A stretch of 34,597 nucleotides of DNA, from NCBI GenBank assembly GCA_964500965.1, contig CAZCQZ010000021.1, forward strand, positions 1-34,597, written 5' to 3'. A program made the position numbers and the translations under genes. Within the stretch, counting starts at the first letter, position 1. Every line of letters starts with the position of its first letter. The stretch is from JAISGQ01 sp964500965 (lineage in GTDB: Bacteria > Bacillota > Clostridia > Oscillospirales > Acutalibacteraceae). The notes beneath the pieces are model-generated. The model worked only from the letters and a program-made list of their open reading frames with translations, did no database searches and had not been told where the DNA came from. Below, piece by piece: positions 1 to 7,917 of this stretch.

Positions 1-48
1 AATCTGTTGTCGACGACTTCGGTGGTTCGAATCCACCCGCTCCCACCA
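1..48 (+). tRNA. tRNA-Tyr (GTA), 3' part only
   Basis: The window begins just after the anticodon. Visible are the 3' side of the anticodon stem (atctg), a long variable arm (gttg/cgac stem), a T arm with a ggtgg/ccacc stem around ttcgaat, the acceptor strand cgctccc, discriminator A and encoded CCA. A long variable arm with discriminator A and this anticodon-stem sequence fits bacterial tRNA-Tyr. tRNA-Leu is the alternative, because the anticodon itself lies outside the window. Confidence 0.8.
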
Positions 49-51
49 AAA

Positions 52-82
52 AATCGACTTGTGAAAACAAGTCGATTTTTTT
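52..82 (+). terminator. Intrinsic terminator of the tRNA-Tyr transcript
   Basis: A perfect 10-bp stem (aatcgacttg at 52-61 with caagtcgatt at 68-77) encloses a 6-nt loop and runs into a T tract at 76-82. It sits 3 nt after the CCA end of the tRNA. Confidence 0.9.
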
Positions 83-106
83 ATCCATTGCGAAAGTGAT
101 GATATA

Positions 107-121
107 CAATGCTTCGCATTG
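107..121. repeat. Small hairpin in gene-free stretch 83-364
   Basis: A short hairpin (caatg / cattg around cttcg) follows the phrase gatgatata. Gut clostridial genomes often carry intergenic hairpins flanked by gatgatataca-like words, so this may be a decayed copy of such a repeat; that comparison is from memory. I see no gene, RNA or convincing promoter in the rest of 83-364. Confidence 0.3.
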
Positions 122-364
122 ATTTTGTCCGTGAATTGCTATATGTATAGAATGTATTTTTTTCACCGATTGTTTACCTCCTAAGCTGGTTTTCAACTGT
201 TAAATCAACAAGAATCATCGAATTATTCATACAGTACGCATAAAGATTGATTTCTAAAGGTAATCTTGGTCATTGGATAACACGGGATCGTCTTGAGAAA
301 TAAATCTCATTAAATGAGGAAATCAGTATCTGCTTTGCAAATAGTAAAGACTTGTTTCTCATCA

Positions 365-1102
365 TCAAAATGTACCTCTGGTAAACTCATACAGCCCAAT
401 TGCGGCGGCAATGGAGAGGTTGAAGCTGTCAACGGAATCCGTTGAGCGAATCATCACAGGCTGTCCGAGTGTGCGGTAACGCTCCGGCAGACCGGTTGCC
501 TCGTTGCCGAACGCAAGAGTAGCGGGCTTTGAGCGGTCAATTGTTATTTCGTCAAGATAGCAGTTTTCACCGAGCATGAAGGGATAAAGTTCACGACCGT
601 TGTGTGCGGCGGCATACTGCTCGTAGCTGTCGAAATACTCAACTCTCAGGTCAAATATCGCACCCATTGAGGAACGCACGGCTTTGGGGTCGAAAATGTC
701 AAGTCCCGGACGGATAATGGCAAGGTCGCGAACGTTAAAGCCGAGCATGGTACGCATGATAGTACCGACATTTCCGCTGTTTGAGGGGTTGTCGAGAAGC
801 ACGTGAAAGGGCGACGGCGCAAGTCTTGAATCAAATTTTTCAAAAACACCCACGACAAAAACGTTTTCCTTTGGAGAAAGACGAGAAACCAGCTTGTCGG
901 AAACTACAATTTCAACACCTGAAGTGTCGCAAATAGTCCGAAGCTTTTCATAGCTTTCGTTGGCAGTAAATGATGAGTGAACATAAACAAGCCGCGCATA
1001 TTCAGGTTTTGAACGCAGAAGATAAAAAACCAGCGTAGCTCCGAAGGCGTATGAATGCTCAAAGTGCTTTTTGTAGGACTTAATAAATAAGCTTGTATCC
1101 AT
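365..1102 (-). CDS. TrmH/SpoU-family RNA 2'-O-methyltransferase
   Basis: This 245-residue protein has a SPOUT (TrmH-type) methyltransferase domain in its C-terminal two thirds. The three family motifs are visible: motif 1 (DNPSNSGNVGTIMRT), motif 2 (LAFGNEATGLP) and motif 3 (DSFNLSIAAAIGLYE), which form the trefoil knot that binds S-adenosylmethionine. The first 95 or so residues look like the N-terminal RNA-binding extension of 23S rRNA-type members. Ribose 2'-O methylation of rRNA or tRNA is expected; the target nucleotide cannot be read from sequence. The gene starts 6 bp after the solute-binding protein gene. Its Shine-Dalgarno (AAGGA) lies in the last codons of that gene, so the two are probably co-transcribed and translationally coupled. 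No clear terminator follows. Confidence 0.88.
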   Translation of the reverse strand: MDTSLFIKSYKKHFEHSYAFGATLVFYLLRSKPEYARLVYVHSSFTANESYEKLRTICDTSGVEIVVSDKLVSRLSPKENVFVVGVFEKFDSRLAPSPFHVLLDNPSNSGNVGTIMRTMLGFNVRDLAIIRPGLDIFDPKAVRSSMGAIFDLRVEYFDSYEQYAAAHNGRELYPFMLGENCYLDEITIDRSKPATLAFGNEATGLPERYRTLGQPVMIRSTDSVDSFNLSIAAAIGLYEFTRGTF

Positions 1103-1108
1103 TAAAAA

Positions 1109-2734
1109 TCATTCCTTATATTTAGCGCAGGTAAAATCGGCAGTGCCGTCAAAGGGTGAGAAATATATGCCGCTCACACCGGGCAAAGTCGCATAGTAGC
1201 GTGTTTCGTAGTACATCGGATAGAATACGGCGTTTTCATTAAGATAGCGTTCCGCGGCAACCAGAGGGGTCAGCATATCCTCGGTTGTAGTTGAGGCGGA
1301 CGCGGCTTCCAGAAGCAAATCGTAGGCAACGTCCTCAAGCTGAGCAGGATTATAATAGGTTGTGGACTTGAACAGATTCAGACAGTTCAACGGACCGTCC
1401 TTAGACGGCTCAAGAGCATAAAGGGCAATCTGAAAATCTCCGATGTCCACGCGGTTTTCCAGGGTTTCAATATCCAGCGGCTCAAGGTTAAAGTAAATTT
1501 TGAGTATGCTCTGCCATATGGAGAGCAGCTCCTGCATCATGAGCACGGTCTTTTCGTCATCGGGACAGATTATGGTTATGGACGGAAGCGATTTTCTACC
1601 AAGCTCATTCAAACCGATTGTCAGCAGGTCGGGGGCATATTCCTTGTTAGAGGAAAGCTTAAGACCAGAGCCTGCAAGCTCCCTGTAAAGCTGACCGTTA
1701 ATGGTAGTGGCCGGAGGAATAATATCGTAGGCAACCGTCACATTATCGGGAAGTAAAAGCTCGTAATCCGAAACATCAATGCACGAAACAATAGCGCGGC
1801 GAACGGTCGCATTTGTAAGACCTGTTTTCTCTGTGTTAAATACAAGACCCCAGGTTTTGTCGGTATAGGTTGTGATGTTGAGCTTTGTGCCCGACAGCTT
1901 TGAGATATTCTTCGATTCGATTGCGGCGGCTTCAACGGTTTCCTCGGTTATCAGCTCGTAATAGTCCACAGTTGATTTTCTTATGCCGAGATAAAGCACA
2001 CGGGGTGCAACCTTGTTTTCGCCGACATAATATTCGTTTCTGACAAGCCTGACATAGTTGCCGTGTGACCAACCGTTACTGCTGTCACTGAACGTAAAAG
2101 GTCCGTTTGTGATAAGGTAAATATCATCAAGAGCGTAGTGACCGTTGGTGCTTGCAAAGAAATTCTGGTTACAGGGCATGTATTGCGGCAAAGTGGTTTG
2201 CAACGGAAATTCCGCGTAGGAATATTCCAGTGTGACTTTCAAGGTGTATGCGTCAACGACCGTAACGCCGAGCTGTGAAACTTCAAGCTCACCCTGATTT
2301 ATCGCTCTTGCGTTTTTAATGCAAAAAAGCGATGAACAGGTTGTGGAGTTTGTGGCAGGGTCAACACATCTCTGCCACGCAAACTGAAAGTCGTAAGCGG
2401 TGACAGGTGTTCCGTTTGACCATTGCGCGTCACGCCTGAGATTAAATATATATTCGGTGTTGTCGGAATTTGCACTGTAGCTTGTGGCAACGCCGTTGAT
2501 GAGATTTCCGTTGGGGTCAATGCGCATAAGTCCCTCAAAGGTGTTTTTGATAACAAGGAGAGAATTGTTGTCGGTTGCAACCTGTGGGTCAAGGTTTTTA
2601 GGCTCGGCGGTAAGAGAATAGCTGAAAGCATAGTCGCTGCCGTCGTCCTGCTCGCAGCCGGCAAAAACAGTAAAAAGGGACAGGCAAAGTAATATACATA
2701 AAGCGGCAGAAATAATACGCCGTAGAGTTTTCAA
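1109..2734 (-). CDS. ABC transporter solute-binding lipoprotein, family 5 (peptide/oligopeptide type)
   Basis: This is an extracytoplasmic substrate-binding protein of the OppA/DppA class (SBP_bac_5). It has a lipoprotein signal (KTLRRI, hydrophobic stretch, lipobox FAGC), an early LDPQVATDNNS segment typical of the family, and the internal FEGLMRIDPNG and WSNGTPVTAYDFQFAW signatures. I place the start at TTG 2734, giving 541 residues. GGAG lies 8 nt upstream of it, whereas the in-frame ATG at 2740 is only 2 nt from GGAG. An in-frame start at 2800 would lie inside the -35 box. No permease or ATPase genes are nearby, so this is an orphan binding protein that must use a transporter encoded elsewhere. 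Peptides are the default ligand guess. Confidence 0.88.
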   Translation of the reverse strand: MKTLRRIISAALCILLCLSLFTVFAGCEQDDGSDYAFSYSLTAEPKNLDPQVATDNNSLLVIKNTFEGLMRIDPNGNLINGVATSYSANSDNTEYIFNLRRDAQWSNGTPVTAYDFQFAWQRCVDPATNSTTCSSLFCIKNARAINQGELEVSQLGVTVVDAYTLKVTLEYSYAEFPLQTTLPQYMPCNQNFFASTNGHYALDDIYLITNGPFTFSDSSNGWSHGNYVRLVRNEYYVGENKVAPRVLYLGIRKSTVDYYELITEETVEAAAIESKNISKLSGTKLNITTYTDKTWGLVFNTEKTGLTNATVRRAIVSCIDVSDYELLLPDNVTVAYDIIPPATTINGQLYRELAGSGLKLSSNKEYAPDLLTIGLNELGRKSLPSITIICPDDEKTVLMMQELLSIWQSILKIYFNLEPLDIETLENRVDIGDFQIALYALEPSKDGPLNCLNLFKSTTYYNPAQLEDVAYDLLLEAASASTTTEDMLTPLVAAERYLNENAVFYPMYYETRYYATLPGVSGIYFSPFDGTADFTCAKYKE

Positions 2735-2771
2735 AATCATCACTCCGTCAGAAGAAGTCAATACATATATA

Positions 2772-2800
2772 ATTTTAGCGTTAATTGTGATGATAGACAA
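2772..2800 (-). promoter_or_regulatory. SigA-type promoter of the solute-binding protein / methyltransferase operon
   Basis: On the minus strand TTGTCT (2795-2800) and TAAAAT (2772-2777) are separated by 17 bp. Transcription would start near 2765, about 30 nt before the TTG start codon. This rules out the longer open frame that begins at 2800. Confidence 0.6.
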
Positions 2801-2851
2801 GTAAAAATAAGAAAATTTGCAAAAAATTTAAATACGAACCGAAGACAAAAC

Positions 2852-2894
2852 AAAGTCCTGCAAATCTGCCGGAAAAGCAGACTTGCAGGACTTT
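2852..2894 (-). terminator. Intrinsic terminator after the purine permease
   Basis: A 12-bp stem (aaagtcctgcaa 2852-2863 / ttgcaggacttt 2883-2894) continues after one mismatch with a 5-bp stem (tctgc / gcaga) and a 7-nt loop. Read on the minus strand it runs into TTTGTTTTG. It lies 15 bp past the permease stop codon. Confidence 0.85.
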
Positions 2895-2909
2895 AAAGTC
2901 ATAATGCCG

Positions 2910-4352
2910 TTACACAAAAACAAAGATGTATCTAATAGCCGCAAAGCCCAAAAGGACAATTTCGGCGGCGGTAATGTCCTTGAATCTCAGACAAATGACC
3001 TTGACAAGGAAATGCATGAGCAGTCCGAGAGAAAGAGCCTCAACAATTCCCACAAAGGGCATGAACGCAAGAGTGACAAGGGCGGGAGTTGCCTCGGTGA
3101 CGTCTTTCATATTTATGCTTTTTATGACACGGAGCATATACATACCTATAAAAATCAGCAAAGCCGCGGCAATTGCAGGACGGAACAGCTCAACAACGGG
3201 AGAAACAAAGACAGCCGCGAGGAAAAGCACGGCGGTAATAACGGAGGAAAGACCGCTTCTGCCGCCGACGGAAATACCCGAAGTGGATTCGGTGCAGGAG
3301 GAAACAGGGGAAGTGCCGATAAAGGAAGCAAACATTGTTGAGATTGAGTCGGCAAGCATGGCTCTGCGAGTGACGTTGATTTCCTTTTTAGGCTCATCGG
3401 AGGAAGCTTCCTCGTTGTTGTCGGCGTTTCTGTTTTCCTCCTCGTCAAGAACTTCGATATGCTGGCGAAGTCCCATTGTGACCCCGGCACTCTGAAAGAC
3501 CTGAACGAATGTAAAGGAAATTGTCACCATAAATGTAACATAAAGGTTGTTAATAAATTTACCGCTGTCAAACAGGGATACAATGCCCTCGGTAAAGCCT
3601 TTGGCAAAGGAGTTTCCGAGCCAGTCTCCGAAATCAGACCCCACATCGGCAATGCTGAACGAGAAGCCGTTCCACTCAACCAATCCGAGAGGGATACCCA
3701 CACCGTAGTAAAGACCGCCTGTAAGGATAAGTCCCAAAACGAGGACGGCAGGCATTCTCATGCGCTTCATAAGCGTTATAAACGCAACGCCTGCAAGGGC
3801 AACACCGGCGGAGAAAAGGACTTCATAATCGCCGCTGATAAACAGACCGCGAATGTCAATAAAGGAAACAGACGAGCCGGAAGCGGTTATGATTCCTGCC
3901 TGCTGTAAGCCGAGCATGACCGCATACAGACCAAGACCGGCGCAGATTGCGACCCTCATGTTTTTCGGAATCGCGCTTTCAATGGCACGACGAAGCCCAA
4001 GGAGAGTGGCGGCAAGGAAAATAAGACCTGCAAAGAAAGTTATAGCCAGTGCTTCGGGATATGTATAGCCCATTTTTCCGAGCAGAGTACAGGCGAAGAA
4101 AGCATTAAGCCCCATACCGGGAGCAGAAGCCACGGGAAGATTTGCAAGCAGTCCCATTAGAAGTGTACCGCAAAAGGCGGAAAGACAGGTTGCAATATAA
4201 AGGGAAGCGTTGAGAGCGGCGTTGCCGGGGTCAACCGCATTTGTTATCATTGACGGCGTGGCAACAAGTACATAGGCGAGGGTGATAAACGTAGTTACAC
4301 CTGCCAGTATTTCGGAGCGGATACGAATATTGTTTTCTTTGAGCTTAAACAA
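2910..4352 (-). CDS. AzgA/PbuG-type purine (guanine/hypoxanthine/adenine) permease
   Basis: This 480-residue polytopic membrane protein belongs to the NCS2/AzgA group of nucleobase permeases, which take up purine bases by proton symport. The N-terminus carries the family hallmarks EILAGVTTFITLAYVL, TCLSAFCGTLLMGLLANLP and the APGMGLNAFFA loop. A later GTSPVSSCTESTSGISVGGR block matches the conserved S-C-E-S-x-x-G-I substrate-site region. The start is TTG at 4352, preceded by GGAGG at 8-nt spacing. An acidic, Asn/Glu-rich insertion (about residues 297-325, LDEEENRNADNNEE...) separates two membrane segments and is longer than I expect for the family. The gene has its own promoter and terminator, so it is monocistronic. 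The exact purine cannot be told from sequence. Confidence 0.9.
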   Translation of the reverse strand: MFKLKENNIRIRSEILAGVTTFITLAYVLVATPSMITNAVDPGNAALNASLYIATCLSAFCGTLLMGLLANLPVASAPGMGLNAFFACTLLGKMGYTYPEALAITFFAGLIFLAATLLGLRRAIESAIPKNMRVAICAGLGLYAVMLGLQQAGIITASGSSVSFIDIRGLFISGDYEVLFSAGVALAGVAFITLMKRMRMPAVLVLGLILTGGLYYGVGIPLGLVEWNGFSFSIADVGSDFGDWLGNSFAKGFTEGIVSLFDSGKFINNLYVTFMVTISFTFVQVFQSAGVTMGLRQHIEVLDEEENRNADNNEEASSDEPKKEINVTRRAMLADSISTMFASFIGTSPVSSCTESTSGISVGGRSGLSSVITAVLFLAAVFVSPVVELFRPAIAAALLIFIGMYMLRVIKSINMKDVTEATPALVTLAFMPFVGIVEALSLGLLMHFLVKVICLRFKDITAAEIVLLGFAAIRYIFVFV

Positions 4353-4358
4353 AATTAC

Positions 4359-4427
4359 AGCCTCCTTTTAATTTAACGAATGTATAATACTTAATTGTAT
4401 TATATTCGCCAAAGGAGGCTGAATCAA
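4359..4427 (-). promoter_or_regulatory. Purine permease promoter embedded in a long palindrome that includes the Shine-Dalgarno
   Basis: On the minus strand TTGATT (4422-4427) and TATAAT (4399-4404) are spaced by 17 bp, giving a start near 4392. The region is also a large inverted repeat: outer 10-bp arms agcctccttt (4359-4368) and aaaggaggct (4411-4420), inner arms 4377-4390 and 4397-4408 with a 2-nt bulge. One outer arm contains the permease Shine-Dalgarno and the other lies in the promoter spacer. A transcript from this promoter would lack the anti-SD arm, but a read-through transcript from upstream would contain it. Confidence 0.7.
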
Positions 4428-4525
4428 GAAAAATTTGTGTAAATTGTAAAAAATTGTCGGAAGTATTGAAAATCAACCGATGATTTGAATTGAGCAATAG
4501 ATTCCGATTTTTCAATAATCCCAAG

Positions 4526-4576
4526 TCCCCCTTGTGTAAAGGGGGAAAGAAGATTGCGTGATTTATACGCAATCTT
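4526..4576. repeat. Two adjacent hairpins downstream of the TIR gene
   Basis: The first hairpin (4526-4546) has a C-rich arm paired with aaaggggga over 8 bp. The second (4550-4576) has a perfect 10-bp stem aagattgcgt / acgcaatctt. Neither is followed by a clear T run on the minus strand, so they are weak terminator candidates. C-rich/G-rich hairpins of the first type occur as intergenic repeats in many gut bacteria, which is a memory-based comparison. No gene is visible in 4428-4660. Confidence 0.45.
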
Positions 4577-4660
4577 CAAGGGGAATTGCAGAATTTATCA
4601 ACAAGCTTAGAATTACCAAAATTCTCAAGTCGCGCTTATGTAGAATCGCAACAGTCAAAG

Positions 4661-6496
4661 TCAGATAACTACCCACTTATTAACGCCCTCGTATGACACT
4701 TCGCCGTAATATGAAGCCTCATGGGGTGCGTAAACGGTAACGTTACAGTCCTGAAAAGCCGCAGCGGAAATACTTGTAACACTGCCCGGTATGGTTATTT
4801 CCGAAAGAGCACCGCAACCTTTAAATGTAGCATACTTGATGCTGCCGATACTGTTTGGCAGAGTGATATTTTTCAATCCCGTGCAGTTGCAAAATGCGTA
4901 CATACCAATATCGGTAACGCTGTTTGGCAGGGTGATTTCCGTCAAACCGCTGCAATCAAGGAATGCATAAGTGCCGATGCTTGCTACACTGTTCGGTATG
5001 GTAAGCCCGGTTAATTCGCTACAGCCTTTAAATGTATAGTCTTCGATACTTTTTACTCCGTTCGGCATGTTGATTTTGTTCAGCTTGCTACAGGAGTAAA
5101 ACGCAGAATCTCCGATAACGGTTACACTGTCGGGAATTATAATTTCAACCAGCTTATCACAATTCTTAAATGTCCGTTTTTCAATAGCCGTAACAGTTTT
5201 GCCCTCAATTTCAGCAGGAACGGCAAAGGTTGTTTCGTTGCCGGTGTACCTTGTGATAGTCACGCTGTTATTTGTTATTTCATACTTTAAGCCTGCAATT
5301 ACTTCGTCTGAAGCTGTTTTATCGGAGGTAACAGCCTGCGGAATGTCATTCTGCGTATTGCTTTCAACTTTATTGCTTTGCGGAGCTTTGTTATTGTTGT
5401 CGGTGCTTTGCAATTGAGATGATAAACCTTGCCAAAGACCTATACCAAAAAGCACAACTAATATAAAAGCTATAATTTTGAAAGGCTTTGACGATTTTTG
5501 GGGCTTTGCGGAGGGTGTTGAAACGGCGTTTGAATTGTTCTGCTTTATAGCTGTATCGGCGTTGGCAAACAGGGCTAAAATCTCATTATATCTCTCGTGG
5601 ATATTCGGGTAAGTATGTTCCATATAATTGCCGAGATTCAGAACCTGCTTTTTCAGTGCCTTTGCCTCTTTTACCGTGGTGCATTTTTTTACATCGTTCT
5701 CTATCACAGTAAGCAGTGAACGCCAGAATTCACTTTTATATATCGTATATTCCGGAGTGGCATTGGTGTCATCGCCGTTTGAAATGACATATGAATAGTA
5801 TTTTGAAGCTTTTTTAAGCCTGTTCAACGCACTGTCAATATTGCTCACCGGCAAAACTAAATTGCACAGTGCCAGTCCCAACCAGCCGCGATAATCGGTG
5901 GGGTCTTTATCGGTCATTTCCGTTGCCCATTTTCGAGCTTTTGCGATATCGTTTTCACTCTCAGAACGCTTTGCGTTTTTAATGAACAACTGCACAATAT
6001 CCCACGAATCTTTTCCGCCGGGAGTGTCATCAATAGCTTTCATTGCTTTTTTCGCAGAGGAGAGAACCGCTTCAAAGGCTTCTTTATCGGAAAGCTTGTA
6101 CGCATTAACGCTCTGTCGCTGTTCAACATAAACCTTTATTGCCTTGTTCAAAATCTTTTCCAAATCAAGTCCCGATTCAAGAAAAACAGCAACAGTCGGT
6201 TTATCACATTGCCTTGCACGGGTGGTTTCAAGTGGAATGACAGTGGAGCTTTTAACATTGGCGGTGACAAACAGCAGCACTGCTTTGCAGTTATCCTTTT
6301 CGATAATGGACATAAGGTATGATTCCCAGTCCACACCGGGGTGAATACCGTTGTCGTACCATACGTTTATTCCGTTATCGTGCAGATACCTTGCATAAGG
6401 TGCAACTCTTTCGCTGTCATCGGATTTGTAGCTTATAAATACAAATGGGTCTTTTCCGTTATCCACATTGTATGCATCGAAGCCGAAATATGCCAT
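4661..6496 (-). CDS. Membrane-anchored TIR-domain protein with BspA-type leucine-rich repeats
   Basis: This 611-residue protein has four parts. Residues 17-150 form a TIR domain with the FVFISYKSDDSERV strand/box and the NGINVWYDNGIHPGVDW loop; E90 in SSTVIPLETTRA sits where the NAD-hydrolysing glutamate of TIR enzymes is expected. Residues about 165-315 are helical and TPR-like. Residues about 340-357 are one hydrophobic membrane helix. Residues about 436-590 hold about 6.5 repeats of 23 residues of the BspA/LRR_5 type (xxIGxxAFxxCxxLxxIxIPxSV). There is no signal peptide, and the Lys-rich KPQKSSKPFK before the helix favours a cytoplasmic TIR and an exported LRR tail. TIR domains often make signalling nucleotides or deplete NAD in defence; BspA repeats are often adhesive. 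The job here is unknown. No partner defence gene is adjacent. The sequence looks AT-richer than its neighbours. Confidence 0.85.
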   Translation of the reverse strand: MAYFGFDAYNVDNGKDPFVFISYKSDDSERVAPYARYLHDNGINVWYDNGIHPGVDWESYLMSIIEKDNCKAVLLFVTANVKSSTVIPLETTRARQCDKPTVAVFLESGLDLEKILNKAIKVYVEQRQSVNAYKLSDKEAFEAVLSSAKKAMKAIDDTPGGKDSWDIVQLFIKNAKRSESENDIAKARKWATEMTDKDPTDYRGWLGLALCNLVLPVSNIDSALNRLKKASKYYSYVISNGDDTNATPEYTIYKSEFWRSLLTVIENDVKKCTTVKEAKALKKQVLNLGNYMEHTYPNIHERYNEILALFANADTAIKQNNSNAVSTPSAKPQKSSKPFKIIAFILVVLFGIGLWQGLSSQLQSTDNNNKAPQSNKVESNTQNDIPQAVTSDKTASDEVIAGLKYEITNNSVTITRYTGNETTFAVPAEIEGKTVTAIEKRTFKNCDKLVEIIIPDSVTVIGDSAFYSCSKLNKINMPNGVKSIEDYTFKGCSELTGLTIPNSVASIGTYAFLDCSGLTEITLPNSVTDIGMYAFCNCTGLKNITLPNSIGSIKYATFKGCGALSEITIPGSVTSISAAAFQDCNVTVYAPHEASYYGEVSYEGVNKWVVI

Positions 6497-6540
6497 GAAA
6501 ACTCATCTCCGCAAATTGAAAGTGTGTAACTATTATCAAT

Positions 6541-6569
6541 ATTATATATTTCAATTTTAAGAATGTCAA
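6541..6569 (-). promoter_or_regulatory. Perfect consensus SigA promoter of the TIR-LRR gene
   Basis: On the minus strand TTGACA (6564-6569) and TATAAT (6541-6546) are exactly 17 bp apart, matching the vegetative consensus at all 12 positions. Transcription should start near 6534, about 38 nt before the ATG at 6496. GGAG lies 10 nt upstream of that ATG. Confidence 0.88.
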
Positions 6570-6732
6570 CGATGTGACTAATGCGAGCACGACGCGTGTT
6601 GGCACTTGTTGACATGAAAGCGGTCTAAAATCTGTTGAAAATCACAATGGAAAAGGCGATTACGGCGTGGTAAAATAATGTTACACTGGTTTGTGTTATA
6701 ACATTTTAAATGTAAAAAACGGAGGAAAAATT

Positions 6733-7899
6733 ATGTCAAAAAGAATGTATGTTGTAATGCTTTTTGCCCTGATATTGCTGGTGTTTACAGGGTGCTCGGA
6801 TAATTCGGAGGTATCGAACGATGACGAAAATTCGGTCATATCAAACAGCACGCTTGATTATTCCGATGTTAACTGGCAGGAATTATCCACCGAGGGGTAT
6901 GAAGACAACCGCTTTTTTCAAGACGGCATGGCTCGTGGAACGATAGGTGAATCAAATCGGGGTATCTATTGGCTGAACCGGCAAACTCATAAAATAGAAT
7001 ACTTTGAGTCGTCCGTAGGACCGAGAACGGCGCTTTGCGGCAAGCCCAATTGCTATCATTATGATGACAGTTGCAATGCTTATGTCAGTGGCACGGTGCT
7101 TTTGGGAATGTATAATGAGAGACTGTATTATAGAGATTTTTCAAAAATCGGTAGCTTAAAGCTTGACGGAACAGACCACAGGACGGAACTGTTTCTTCCG
7201 ACGGAACAGTTAAAGTACAGTGCCGGATTTACAGCCGGGTTGGACAATGGATACCTTTACTGTGCGGATTCGTCAGATGAGGAGGACAAGACGGCTTTTT
7301 TAAGAATCAGCCTTGATGATGAATCGGTTGAATATGTTGTTTCGGAGGATTTTTATATTACGGGATATTTGGATTGCTACCCATACAGGGATAAGCTGTA
7401 CATTTATACCGTGGAAACTGTCGACGGCGAGCGTGTTGAGACATATTATGTATATTCCTTTGACGATAAAGAGCTTGTAAATTTGAGTGAAAAGCTTTGC
7501 GGAGGCGTAATAGCAGTTACCGATTCCACACTTTATACATCGACAGGTCAGAATGTCTGGACGCACGATATAGCAACCGGCAAAAATGAGCTGCTTTTTG
7601 AGGTTGACAGCACATTGATGTGCAATAAGTGCTTTGACGGAAAGTATTTTTATATTGAAGAATGGTCAACCACGGCAGTCGATGAGCCGAGGAATCTGTT
7701 TGTTTATGACACCGACGGCAATTTAATTTGCAAGGGTGCTGTTGATTTTGAGGGGAGCAGTAAAACTCTGCCGAATCTTTATGCCATTACAAAGGACGCG
7801 GTTATTTTTACTCTGGGCGGAGAATCTCTGAGCTATGCTGTTCTGAAATCCGATATTGAAAAAGGCGAATTGAATTTTATAGATATTTCAAACAAGTAA
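6733..7899 (+). CDS. Secreted lipoprotein of unknown function, probable beta-propeller-like fold
   Basis: I do not recognise a named function. The start is ATG 6733, behind GGAGG at 7-nt spacing, giving 388 residues; an earlier in-frame start lacks a ribosome site. A lipoprotein signal (SKRMYVVMLFALILLVF, lipobox FTGC) implies an outer-surface anchor. After an acidic, Ser/Asn-rich linker the body shows repeated short beta-strand blocks (GIYWLNRQT, NERLYYRDFS, NGYLYCADSS, RDKLYIYTVE, SLYT-type), suggesting a propeller. A Cys/His cluster, LCGKPNCYHYDDSCNAYV at about residues 97-114, recurs in uncharacterised lipoproteins of Clostridia (from memory) and could bind metal or form disulfides. The gene is divergent from the TIR-LRR gene and ends at a strong terminator. 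Confidence 0.75.
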   Translation: MSKRMYVVMLFALILLVFTGCSDNSEVSNDDENSVISNSTLDYSDVNWQELSTEGYEDNRFFQDGMARGTIGESNRGIYWLNRQTHKIEYFESSVGPRTALCGKPNCYHYDDSCNAYVSGTVLLGMYNERLYYRDFSKIGSLKLDGTDHRTELFLPTEQLKYSAGFTAGLDNGYLYCADSSDEEDKTAFLRISLDDESVEYVVSEDFYITGYLDCYPYRDKLYIYTVETVDGERVETYYVYSFDDKELVNLSEKLCGGVIAVTDSTLYTSTGQNVWTHDIATGKNELLFEVDSTLMCNKCFDGKYFYIEEWSTTAVDEPRNLFVYDTDGNLICKGAVDFEGSSKTLPNLYAITKDAVIFTLGGESLSYAVLKSDIEKGELNFIDISNK

Positions 7900-7917
7900 T
7901 CGCTTAAAGTCATTTGT

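Noticed and set aside
2883..3495. Overlapping open frames on the plus strand inside the purine permease
   Set aside because: They are low-complexity mirror frames of a well-supported membrane-protein gene, with no ribosome site or family signature.
4526..4576. Small mobile repeat (MITE) downstream of the TIR gene
   Set aside because: Only two independent hairpins are seen, without terminal inverted repeats enclosing both or a target-site duplication.
4353..4660. Purine riboswitch upstream of the purine permease
   Set aside because: The promoter lies only about 40 nt upstream of the start codon, leaving no room for an aptamer, and I see no purine-aptamer core.
4661..7899. Known TIR defence system such as Thoeris or a TIR short-Argonaute pair
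   Set aside because: No ThsA-like, SIR2, SLOG, Argonaute or other effector gene is adjacent; both neighbouring genes are a permease and a lipoprotein.
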